64,000 nt of DNA, taken from positions 1 to 64,000 of the forward strand of contig CAKZOD010000028.1 in assembly GCA_937136055.1 (NCBI GenBank), written 5' to 3'. The translations under genes and the position numbers were made by a program. The notes beneath the pieces were generated by a model that saw only the letters and a program-made list of their open reading frames with translations, was not told the DNA's origin and did no database searches. Below are positions 47,055-54,813 of the stretch, in pieces; position 1 is the first letter of the stretch, and every line of letters starts with the position of its first letter. Source of the DNA: an uncultured Oceanospirillaceae bacterium. GTDB taxonomy: Bacteria; Pseudomonadota; Gammaproteobacteria; Pseudomonadales; Balneatricaceae.

Positions 47055-47675
47055 TTAAAGATGTGCTGCAACGGCCTCTAAATGACCATCATAAATCCCA
47101 TCTTCACGTAAATGCTCTAATGTTGAGAGCAAATAATCTAAACTATTACCATAAATACCTTTTGCAGTAGCGACAATATTAGCCAGTTCTTGAGGTGCCT
47201 TTACCTGACTGTATTGTGGATGATCAGGGTCAACAATAAAGGTCAGGGCATTGATTGGCTCGCCCCCTTTACGGTGTATTTTAATAATACGTGCGTTATA
47301 CACCATAGTGGGTAGTTCTCGATCGTAGAGGTAGCTTGCAACTTCCTGCTTTATTTCCTCGCTGATTCGAAATAGTTTTCCCGTACAGCTACCACCTCTA
47401 TCTAGGCCTAGCACTAATCCTGGATGTTCAGGTGTGCCGCGATGAACCCAAGAAGAGACGCATAAGGCTCTGTGATACCCATAGATACGACCGTCTACTT
47501 TTTCAATGTACTCAAAACCTGGCCGCCATAACAAAGAGCCGTAACCAAACACCCAGAGATCGCCCTCAGGAAGTGTTGGCAGTATTGCATCAGCATGCAT
47601 TTTGGGGAGTTGATCTTTGGTGTGCATTTGCGCTTTTAACTCAATAGCGGCGGGACTCAGTTTAAGGTTTGACAT
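47055..47675 (-). CDS. chaC: Glutathione-specific gamma-glutamylcyclotransferase ChaC
   Basis: A 206-residue ChaC-family enzyme that degrades glutathione to 5-oxoproline and Cys-Gly. The substrate motif WVFGYGSLLWRPGF is near residue 42, and the catalytic glutamate is in LYDRELPTMVYNARII. CVSSWVHRGTPEHPGLVLGLD and GIYGNSLDYL are conserved in the bacterial ChaC group. No cation antiporter gene (chaA) is adjacent. Confidence 0.93.
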   Translation of the reverse strand: MSNLKLSPAAIELKAQMHTKDQLPKMHADAILPTLPEGDLWVFGYGSLLWRPGFEYIEKVDGRIYGYHRALCVSSWVHRGTPEHPGLVLGLDRGGSCTGKLFRISEEIKQEVASYLYDRELPTMVYNARIIKIHRKGGEPINALTFIVDPDHPQYSQVKAPQELANIVATAKGIYGNSLDYLLSTLEHLREDGIYDGHLEAVAAHL

Positions 47676-47786
47676 AGATAATAGCAGCGACGTCGTAAGT
47701 GAATGGAGATTTTAATATGCTGCCATACTAAAATTTAGCAACGCAAATAGCAATCGCTATAAAGTAGGGCAGTTTTAGTTTGGGAT

Positions 47787-48515
47787 TTAATACAGCTCAG
47801 GGTGATCGTTGATCCATTGAGTAACCTGCTTTTTAGCTTGGCTGAGTTGATCGCTACTCATTTGTTCAGCGATTTCCTCAAGAGGGCTTTTTTCAAGAAT
47901 ATCGACATCATAGAGGTTAGTGTTGGCAATGGCTTGCCAGACATAAGCTTTGACTAAATCTTTAGTGACTTCACTGCCATTTAGATACAAAGCTGCTAGA
48001 TCTTGCTGGGCATTAACTTGCCCTTGCTCAGCGGCGAGTAAATACCAGCGCAGAGCAGGTTGAATGTCTTTTGCTGTACCTTCTCCATATCGATGCAGAT
48101 TGCCGATATTGTACTGAAAGTCTGGGTTTCCCTGTTTTGCGGCTTTCTCAAACCATTTAAAAGCCGTTTCTAGATTAATCGGTAGGCCAACACCTTGATA
48201 ATTCAAATAGCCTAAATAGAATTGAGCGATATCATCTTCACGCTCAGCAGCTTGGGTGTACCAATGAATAGCTTGAGCTAAATTTTGTTTAACACCCTCA
48301 CCGTGTTCATACATGCTGGCGAGCAAGCGCTGCGCAGCGGGATTGCCACTTTTCGCAGAAGGTTCAATTGATTGAAACGCTTCAACATTTTCTAAGTTAG
48401 TTGCTGCATCATGGTTATGTGCCTGAACAGCCATGCTTAAAAGCAGCGCTGTGATCACTAACAGTGATATGTTAAGCACGCGCAGTACTATAAAAGTGAA
48501 GAAGTGGGCTGCCAT
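47787..48515 (-). CDS. Exported Sel1-repeat protein
   Basis: A 242-residue protein with an N-terminal hydrophobic segment (about 8-30) ending MAVQAHN, a likely signal peptide, followed by about four Sel1-like repeats (residues 58-205), for example AAQRLLASMYEHGEGVKQNLAQAIHWYTQAAE. Sel1 repeats form alpha-solenoid protein-binding scaffolds. The function is unknown and neighbours give no clue. Confidence 0.88.
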   Translation of the reverse strand: MAAHFFTFIVLRVLNISLLVITALLLSMAVQAHNHDAATNLENVEAFQSIEPSAKSGNPAAQRLLASMYEHGEGVKQNLAQAIHWYTQAAEREDDIAQFYLGYLNYQGVGLPINLETAFKWFEKAAKQGNPDFQYNIGNLHRYGEGTAKDIQPALRWYLLAAEQGQVNAQQDLAALYLNGSEVTKDLVKAYVWQAIANTNLYDVDILEKSPLEEIAEQMSSDQLSQAKKQVTQWINDHPELY

Positions 48516-48682
48516 TCGGCGCTCCTGACTGTATTAATATTAGGTTTATTTAATTCTAGTTGAAATGCGCAATAAATAAACAGAATATTTCGGATAACCC
48601 TCAGTTTTTGATAAACAATCCACTCTAAAGGTGTTCTTCAATACTTGAAGTTAAACTTTAGTAGGTTAAAAAAGGCTTAAGG

Positions 48683-48732
48683 AAGGTATTAGGATCGGTA
48701 CTAGGGAAGGTATTAGGTGTAAGTATTAGAGG
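48683..48732 (+). repeat. Degenerate ~12-bp tandem repeat, four copies
   Basis: AAGGTATTAGGA, TCGGTACTAGGG, AAGGTATTAGGTGT and AAGTATTAGAGG follow one another, with a core GGTATTAGG. It is unrelated in sequence to the 15-bp repeat at 30220, though of similar size and also next to a terminator. Confidence 0.65.
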
Positions 48733-48782
48733 CAAATGTTTTTGAAAATGCTGCTCTTAATACAGCATAAAAGAGGAGCTCG

Positions 48783-48819
48783 AAAAAGAACCCGCATTAA
48801 ATTGTGGCTTAATACGGGT
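48783..48819 (-). terminator. Rho-independent terminator after nnrS (minus strand)
   Basis: Read on the minus strand, ACCCGTATTAA and TTAATGCGGGT form an 11-bp stem with one mismatch and an 8-base loop, followed by TCTTTTTC. It is 7 bases after the nnrS stop. Confidence 0.72.
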
Positions 48820-48825
48820 AAAATA

Positions 48826-50007
48826 TTAGCCTTCTTTTCCATCAACCCTTGGCTGACATAAAATGGGTAAATAGTAATATAAAAAACACATCAGGCCTAT
48901 TATCCAGCTCCCAGCGCTGATAGCGGTAAACTCTGCACTATAGACAGGTATTAGAGTGGAACCAAGGCCCCGCACTAAGGTCGCGATAACCAGCGCGATC
49001 AAGGCTATGACAACAAGCGGGCTGGCGACAATTTTACGCCCAGTGTGGCCCAGAGAAACCCTAGCGGTAAACGTCATTATCATTGCGCCGATAAAACCAA
49101 CATTAATTAAATGCATCGCGTTGGAATAATTATCAAAGATTAGCAGAGCAAAAAACGCTAAAGGCAAAAAGCCGTAGTTTATCCAAAGAGACCAGAGTAA
49201 TGCGTTTTTCCAAATTGCAGAAGTGTACCAGATAGTTAAACGATACAAATGACAGATTACAGATAGAGCATACAAACCAAATGTTATTTTAGACAGTACT
49301 TGAGCCAGTTCTCGATCTAATGATGGATCGATAAGAGTGATGGCGAAAATGATGACGATGAGTAGTTGGCATACAATAGTAAATACAATAGGTTCACGTT
49401 TTATCTCTGTGTTAGTGCCTTTCGAGATAAAAAAGGGGATAACTCTTGAACTCATAAAACTAATTAACAATACAAACCACCAGCTAGTGGCAAAGTTTAA
49501 GCGAGAACTGAGCAATGGTAGTTGCTCGATGATGGCATAAAACTGAAAGCAGTTGAGTACAAGAAACCCAGTAAATAAGGCAATAAAGATAAAGTTGCGC
49601 TTGTTTTGGCTCTTTATCAGCATTCGTGCCAGCCAAAAAATAGCAATCAACAGCACAGCGCTATCGGCAATAAAAGCGATGAGAGCCGTGTTAGCATTTA
49701 AGTTCATTGCTATGCGCGCAATTAGCCATAGGCTGACAAGCGCAATCAAGGGCGCTCCTTTAATACCTGGTTGTCCGGTCCATGTTTGAGCGGCGGTCAT
49801 GATAAAGCCCAGAACCACAGCCATCGCAAAGCCAAACTGAAATTCATGGGCGTGCCAGGCAAATAATCCAATATCGCTTTGCCATACCCAAATACCACTT
49901 AATGTGAGTGTCCAGCGAAGCAGTAACCAAATCGCATAACAGGCACTGAGAATAAAAAAAGGTCTAAAAGCGAGCTGGAATAGAGTGAGTTTATTCAAGA
50001 ATTGCAT
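48826..50007 (-). CDS. nnrS: NnrS family membrane protein
   Basis: A 393-residue integral membrane protein with about 12 helices. FRPFFILSACYAIWLL at the start, WHAHEFQFGFAMAVVLGFIMTAAQTWTG and MTFTARVSLGHTGR in the second half are NnrS motifs; the histidines are thought to bind haem and copper. NnrS relieves nitrosative stress in denitrifiers and Vibrio. No denitrification or Fnr/NsrR gene is visible beside it. Confidence 0.9.
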   Translation of the reverse strand: MQFLNKLTLFQLAFRPFFILSACYAIWLLLRWTLTLSGIWVWQSDIGLFAWHAHEFQFGFAMAVVLGFIMTAAQTWTGQPGIKGAPLIALVSLWLIARIAMNLNANTALIAFIADSAVLLIAIFWLARMLIKSQNKRNFIFIALFTGFLVLNCFQFYAIIEQLPLLSSRLNFATSWWFVLLISFMSSRVIPFFISKGTNTEIKREPIVFTIVCQLLIVIIFAITLIDPSLDRELAQVLSKITFGLYALSVICHLYRLTIWYTSAIWKNALLWSLWINYGFLPLAFFALLIFDNYSNAMHLINVGFIGAMIMTFTARVSLGHTGRKIVASPLVVIALIALVIATLVRGLGSTLIPVYSAEFTAISAGSWIIGLMCFLYYYLPILCQPRVDGKEG

Positions 50008-50160
50008 CGGGAAAGGCCATCCACATTGAGAAAATCAGACGGCATTATTGCGCCATACTCGCTAAGGAGTATAGATCTAGCTCAATTTTTACTGACCTTT
50101 TCTCACAACAGATTTATTTTGCAAAACAGCTGGCTAAAAAAGATACTAAAAATGATGTGT

Positions 50161-50616
50161 TTAAGATGAAATTGGCAAAGCTGTTTGTTCCTTAAACGTG
50201 CGGATCGTGAAGTTCGAGTTAATATCTTTCACCATAGGAATAATACGAAGTTGACGCATAAAGGCTTCATAAGCGATCAAATCAGCACAAACTACTTCTA
50301 ATAGATAATCGTATTGACCAGAGACAACGTGGCCATTAATGACTTGGGGAACTTGTTGAATAATATGCTCAAAATGCTCTAAGTCAGTCTCTTGATGGCT
50401 ATTTAAATTAACATGCACAAAGATAGTCATGCCTAAATTAACGCTGTGACGTGAAACCTTTGCTTGATAACCAATAATGACTTTTTCTGTCTCTAAGCGT
50501 TTTATGCGTCTAGCACAAGGGGAGGGAGATAAATTCACACTGCTTGCGACTTCTGCTGTTGTTAAACGACCATCTCTTTGTAGGATGTCTAATATCTTTT
50601 TATCTACTTTGTCCAT
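50161..50616 (-). CDS. Lrp/AsnC-family transcriptional regulator
   Basis: A 151-residue regulator with an N-terminal AsnC-type helix-turn-helix (about 5-60: ILDILQRDGRLTTAEVASSVNLSPSPCARRIKRLE) and a C-terminal RAM amino acid-sensing domain (about 65-145, GQYDYLLEVVCADL). It is divergent from an EamA transporter gene with about 170 bases between them, a common pairing in which Lrp-type proteins control amino acid exporters. Confidence 0.92.
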   Translation of the reverse strand: MDKVDKKILDILQRDGRLTTAEVASSVNLSPSPCARRIKRLETEKVIIGYQAKVSRHSVNLGMTIFVHVNLNSHQETDLEHFEHIIQQVPQVINGHVVSGQYDYLLEVVCADLIAYEAFMRQLRIIPMVKDINSNFTIRTFKEQTALPISS

Positions 50617-50788
50617 AAAACATACATTTTCAATTTATTGATTGATTCAACTAAAATATCTTCTTTAAACGAGATAAAAAAGCTAATTATCTAAATATTA
50701 TACACTATAAAACCAGATAAAAGCGCAGTGTTTTAAGCATAATATGCCCGTCAAACAGATCCACTCTCACCTGTTTTTTGGAAAAATT

Positions 50789-51712
50789 ATGTTACTTGCT
50801 CAAAATTATAAAACTGCTTTTTCACACATGAACTCTGGCGTGTTAGCCCTGATAGCAACGCTCATTATTTGGTCATCGTATTTTGTTGCGTTGCGCAGCG
50901 GCGCACAATCGTCATTAACAGGTTTTGATATGGCTCTTTTAAGGTTTATGCTGCCTGCGCTGTTATTAACTCCAGTACTGATCAAGTCGAAAAACCGTAT
51001 TGCCAAGGTGCCAAAACGCTATTTATTAGGGATAGCAGCAGGCGCAGGCTTGCCTTTCTATCTCTTTTCAGTGCTCGCATCTGGGCAAGTTCAAGCGGTA
51101 ATTGGCAGTTTGCTTGTGCCGGGAGTGTCGCCATTACTGGTCACTATTATGGCAATAGTGTTTTATAAAGAGCGTTTGTCAAAGCAGCGCATGCTAGGTT
51201 TGTTTACGATTTTAGGCGGTATTGCGATGTTAGTGGGTAATCAACTAGGCCTTAACGCAGGCTCTACAATCTCATTTGGCAGCTTAATGGGAATGGGATT
51301 GTATTTGTGTGCAGCAGGATGTTGGGCGGTTTATACAGTCAGTGTGAAAATGTCAAAACTCAATGGTCTAGAAATAGCGGCTATTCTAAATTGCAGTGCG
51401 GCTATTATATTACTCAGTGTCTTGCCTATTGATATGTTCACAAGCAATTTAGAAAAAGAATCTTTAGAGACGATTTTTGCTCAGCTGCTAGTGATGGGTG
51501 TGTTCTGTGGCTTGATAACAGTTATTACCTATGGCCATGCTATTTCTCGTTTAGGTGCAGAGATTACCGCGTGTTGGGGAGCGATGACACCTATCTTAGT
51601 TGCGCTATTAGCGTTTTTGATTTTAGGAGAGGCGCTTAGTGTTTCTACCATGGCTGCAATGATGCTAATTATTATGGGCGTGGTATTTGCGAACTTTAAA
51701 CGTAAAACGTAA
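50789..51712 (+). CDS. EamA/DMT-family transporter
   Basis: A membrane protein with ten predicted helices. IIWSSYFVALRSGAQSSLTGFDMALLRFMLPALLLTPV is a typical first half, SLLVPGVSPLLVTIMAIVFYKERL the end of it, and ACWGAMTPILVALLAFLILGEALS the second. The start is uncertain: ATGs at 50744, 50789 and 50828 are possible; 50789 is used because a GGA lies 7 bases before it. Divergent lrp suggests regulated export of an amino acid. Confidence 0.85.
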   Translation: MLLAQNYKTAFSHMNSGVLALIATLIIWSSYFVALRSGAQSSLTGFDMALLRFMLPALLLTPVLIKSKNRIAKVPKRYLLGIAAGAGLPFYLFSVLASGQVQAVIGSLLVPGVSPLLVTIMAIVFYKERLSKQRMLGLFTILGGIAMLVGNQLGLNAGSTISFGSLMGMGLYLCAAGCWAVYTVSVKMSKLNGLEIAAILNCSAAIILLSVLPIDMFTSNLEKESLETIFAQLLVMGVFCGLITVITYGHAISRLGAEITACWGAMTPILVALLAFLILGEALSVSTMAAMMLIIMGVVFANFKRKT

Positions 51713-51728
51713 AACGTAAAACGTAAAT
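51701..51728 (+). repeat. 7-bp tandem repeat over the transporter stop codon
   Basis: Four head-to-tail copies of CGTAAAA (the last ending CGTAAAT). The second copy supplies the TAA stop of the EamA gene, so slippage in this tract would change the C-terminus. Confidence 0.8.
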
Positions 51729-52266
51729 ACGCCGTAACGTTGCACAATTTCCATTCTGGAGCGCCTTAAAAGGGCGCTCCTAACGTTACCTGCTCACATC
51801 CCTCTACATCCTCTCTACAGACAAATTCATCCAATAATTAATAAATTTAATAATATATTTTCACCTTTTTTAATAATTTTAGAAAATTCCTTAATTTTGA
51901 AATAGCCGGTTTTACTATTTTGATCATAAATAAAGAAATAGTGTGTTCGATAGTTGTTCAAATATTTGTAAATTTTTCCAATTATTCAAGTGTTTAATTT
52001 TTGAGCAGCGTTTAAGTTTAAATAAAGATGACACAAACCTTTAGCTTGTTGCTATTATGGCTCCGAATAAAGACGCTTGTTTTAAACGAGTGTTTAAGGT
52101 ATTTATTACTTGGCGTTTGAGAAAAAAACTAACAAAAATCTATAGTGAAGAGGGACGATGCTTTTTTAAAAAGCAAGTAATTAGACGTATGCTTATTAAA
52201 AGGACTTCTTAACCAATCTTAAGTATATCGCTATTTGATATTTTCAATAACTGCATGGAGGCAGCA
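51713..52266 (+). promoter_or_regulatory. 554-bp region upstream of the sigma factor and eCIS genes
   Basis: No gene is seen. A nested inverted repeat (51734-51789) ends the transporter unit. The rest is strongly AT-rich and contains a near-palindrome CTTGTTTTAAACGAG (52076-52090) and a perfect palindrome GCTTTTTTAAAAAGC (52160-52174). These are candidate operators or leader structures for the sigma factor gene; a promoter could not be fixed. Confidence 0.4.
51734..51789. terminator. Nested inverted repeat after the EamA gene
   Basis: The inner hairpin GGAGCGCC-TTAAAAG-GGCGCTCC (51758-51780) is perfect, and an outer pair GTAACGTT (51734) / AACGTTAC (51782) encloses it. There is no T tract, so terminator function is inferred from position. 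Confidence 0.5.
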
Positions 52267-52836
52267 ATGAATATCAAGATAAATGAAGAGCTGCATGATA
52301 GTAGCGACCTAGTAAAACGTATTCGCAAGGGTGACAGACAAGCAGAAGCACTGTTAGTGCAAAAGTATCAGCGCAGCTTGCTAGAAATGCTGAAATATAG
52401 AACGCGAGATATTAGCCTAGCGGAAGATCTTTTACAGGATACCTTACGTATTATTATTGAAAGATTGCGTAAAACAGGTATTGATGATCCCAGTAAATTG
52501 ACCCATTTTATACACGGAACCGCACGCAATATTGTAATTGCACACTATCGAAAAGAAATCAGACGTGATACCCAGGTTAACAGTGAGATTGTTGAGCAAA
52601 CTGTTGATAATAGCCGCGGGCAATTACAAATCATCATGTCAGAACAGCACAGTCATAGTGTACGCTGCCAGCTTACAAAGCTTGCCATACCTAGAGATAG
52701 AGAAATATTAACTCGCCTTTACGTGTGGGAACAAGAGAAGCTTCAAATATGTCATGCGATGGAGTTAACGGTGCATGCATTTGATCGCATAGTGTCGCGT
52801 GCCAGAAAACGTTTTAGAACGATAGTAGAAAATTAG
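52267..52836 (+). CDS. ECF-like RNA polymerase sigma factor
   Basis: A 189-residue sigma-70-family protein. Region 2 is clear (about residues 15-85): RIRKGDRQAEALLVQKYQRSLLEML, then ISLAEDLLQDTLRIIIERL and HFIHGTARNIVIAHYRKEIRR. Region 4 (about 130-185) is poorly conserved but has the right length and a basic end, SRARKRFRTI. The frame opens at 52255, but the GGAGG there is the ribosome site for the ATG at 52267. It lies one small gene upstream of the eCIS genes on the same strand and is the best candidate for their activator. Confidence 0.85.
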   Translation: MNIKINEELHDSSDLVKRIRKGDRQAEALLVQKYQRSLLEMLKYRTRDISLAEDLLQDTLRIIIERLRKTGIDDPSKLTHFIHGTARNIVIAHYRKEIRRDTQVNSEIVEQTVDNSRGQLQIIMSEQHSHSVRCQLTKLAIPRDREILTRLYVWEQEKLQICHAMELTVHAFDRIVSRARKRFRTIVEN

Positions 52837-52964
52837 CAGCACAAAATTACTCAACAGAAAATAAAATCAGACATTGTTTCAATAAATTTGTGAGAGGAAA
52901 CGCCAAAGTTCATCAGTGAATTTTTAAATCGGCAGGGATGCATATTTGAAAATTGGGATGAATT

Positions 52965-53135
52965 ATGGATATCAACTATATAAGAAAGGAGCAAGTAATA
53001 GAGCGTTATCTTGATAATAAACTCACAGATGAAGAGTTAAAACTTTTTGAAATATATTATTTAGATTATCCAGAGATACTAAATGATATAGAGAAAATAA
53101 GAATAAAAAATAAACTTATTAAACCTAAAAAATAA
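52965..53135 (+). CDS. Small anti-sigma-like protein lacking zinc cysteines
   Basis: A 56-codon gene, AT-rich, with GGGA 6 bases before the ATG. The product contains VIERYLDNKLTDEELKLF followed by YYLDYPEILNDIEK. This follows the usual anti-sigma zinc-finger pattern (Y-L-x-G-x-L-[ST]-x-x-E-x-x-x-F-E-x-H-x-x-x-C-P-x-C), but the H and both C are replaced (Y, Y and I), so it could not bind zinc in that way. Placement directly after the sigma gene supports an anti-sigma or modulator role; this is inferred. Confidence 0.6.
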   Translation: MDINYIRKEQVIERYLDNKLTDEELKLFEIYYLDYPEILNDIEKIRIKNKLIKPKK

Positions 53136-53322
53136 GTTTAAACTTAAGCATGTTAAATGCTTAATACTTAACAAAAACCTTTCTTAAAATTATCGAAAAA
53201 TATTTGAAATCACGAGAAAATAAGTGAGAGTTTTAGGCGCTTAATGTCAGTCGATAATTATCAAAACTACTATGCTCAATATTAATTAGTTAAAAACTAA
53301 AATTATATTACGATGGATCGTT

Positions 53323-53907
53323 ATGGCTTCTTATCGCGCAATTCCAGGAGTTTTATCCGCTGTAAAGCGATTACTCGAGAATCGGATCTTACAAGATAAT
53401 GATATTGCAGATTTTAATCCTGAAATTGTTATTTTGGGAAACCGTGAGCTGGCAGATAAACCGTCAAAGAACCAAATTGGTCTTTATCTGCATCGCGTCT
53501 CTGTCGATCCCATTGGCCGCAATCGCTATATCAGCAGCACCGATCTTGGCCAACAAGCGCAACCAGAATTACCTGTGAATTTGCATTTGTTGCTGATTGC
53601 TTGGACACATTTAGGGGCTAACGAAGGTTTACTCATAGGCTGGGCAATGCAGCACATCGGTAGTGCACTGACATTGGATATTTCGCATATGTCAGTGAGT
53701 GATGAAAGCTGGAGGTCACAAGAGCAAGTGCAAATGATACCTGAAGAAATGAGCACGGAAAATTTACTGCGAATATGGGATGCACTACCACAAGATTACT
53801 TACTATCCGTCCCTTATTTGATCAAAACATTACGAGTGCTCCCCATTGAGCCGCCGCCAAGTGAAGTACTAGTTGACACGGTGATTACACCTATTGAGGT
53901 AATGTAA
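53323..53907 (+). CDS. eCIS tail cap protein, DUF4255 (Pvc16/Afp16-like)
   Basis: A 194-residue DUF4255 (Pvc16_N) protein, the first structural gene of the injection system locus. LSAVKRLLENRIL, NQIGLYLHRVSVDPIGRNR, LPVNLHLLLIAWTHLGANEGLLIGWAMQHIG and LWDALPQDYLLSVPYLIKTLRV-like segments match the family. In Afp/PVC, this protein caps the tube and sets or ends its length. Its stop overlaps the start of the next gene (TAATG), so translation is coupled. Confidence 0.9.
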   Translation: MASYRAIPGVLSAVKRLLENRILQDNDIADFNPEIVILGNRELADKPSKNQIGLYLHRVSVDPIGRNRYISSTDLGQQAQPELPVNLHLLLIAWTHLGANEGLLIGWAMQHIGSALTLDISHMSVSDESWRSQEQVQMIPEEMSTENLLRIWDALPQDYLLSVPYLIKTLRVLPIEPPPSEVLVDTVITPIEVM

Positions 53908-54773
53908 TGGTGATGCCAGCAGAAGTGATTTATCAGCGAGCCGGTCATTACCTTGTGTTTAATGATGGGAGTGGCTATCAAGGTAACAGCGAAGATGAAG
54001 GTTTGGGCGAAGGTACTGTTATTGGAGCCGAGGATATTAGCGCGTTGGACTTTATCATTGAGCATGCACCTAAAGATCTCAAGCTAGTAAAGAAAAAGAA
54101 CTTGTTAGTGTTGCAGCGCAAAATAGCAGGGATCTCTTACCAAGTAATGAGTGCTCAACAATATGATCAATATACACAGCAACAAGAGAGCAATGATCAA
54201 GCCTTAGCATTACAAGCTTTTTCCTTAGTTTGTGTCGTTCAAGATAAAAACGGGCACTATCACCCCCAACGCTTGAACATAAGTTTGAATAACCAAGTGA
54301 AACACAGTGTTGAGCTCTATCGCAGTGTAAAAGGTAGCCAATTTAGAGCCAGCGGTGGGGTATATGCACAACTTCGCTATAGTGATCAGCTGCCAGCATC
54401 TTGGGCATTGATGCAAGTTTCTATCAGTATGCCCAATGGTTTGCCTGCATTGGTTTTTAAAGCACAGGCAGACATAAACGGTGATGTTTTATTAGCTTTT
54501 GATCGTCTACCTATGCCTAATTTGGCCAATGATAATGCCCAATATAGCTGCACTTTAACGATACAAAGTGATTATGCATTGGCGACTGATAAAAATTCGA
54601 TGAGTAGTAATATCGACAGTTTTAGTGAGACATCACTGGCCTTACAGGCGAATGATTTATCACAGTTATCTGAACTGCTGGTTTTTGATTTTCACTGGGG
54701 CGACAGGATGCGCGTGAGCAGTGAAAACGCAGCAGTGCTATATCTGCAGGCCGCTCAGTTACCTAGTGGCTAG
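53907..54773 (+). CDS. Unknown eCIS-locus protein, 288 residues
   Basis: No family was recognised with certainty. The first 70 residues are acidic and Gly-rich, with RKIAGISYQVMSAQQYDQY ending a small domain near residue 92. The part from about 95 to 230 is beta-rich with regular hydrophobic alternation, and its FKAQADINGDVLLAFDRLPMP resembles the turn of carboxypeptidase-regulatory or Ig-like repeats. There is no signal peptide or membrane helix. Overlap with the cap gene and position before the sheath suggest a structural or accessory part of the particle. Confidence 0.6.
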   Translation: MVMPAEVIYQRAGHYLVFNDGSGYQGNSEDEGLGEGTVIGAEDISALDFIIEHAPKDLKLVKKKNLLVLQRKIAGISYQVMSAQQYDQYTQQQESNDQALALQAFSLVCVVQDKNGHYHPQRLNISLNNQVKHSVELYRSVKGSQFRASGGVYAQLRYSDQLPASWALMQVSISMPNGLPALVFKAQADINGDVLLAFDRLPMPNLANDNAQYSCTLTIQSDYALATDKNSMSSNIDSFSETSLALQANDLSQLSELLVFDFHWGDRMRVSSENAAVLYLQAAQLPSG

Positions 54774-54813
54774 AGAGATAGAGAATATACTCAATTAAGA
54801 AGAGGGACTTGTT

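Larger units (their letters stand above)
48516..48825 (-). other. 310-bp gene-free stretch between nnrS and the Sel1 gene
   Basis: It holds the nnrS terminator and a degenerate tandem repeat, listed separately, and presumably the promoter for the Sel1 gene. No reading frame of interest is seen. Confidence 0.45.

Noticed and set aside
51701..51728. CRISPR-like or integron repeat
   Set aside because: The units are only 7 bases, contiguous without spacers.
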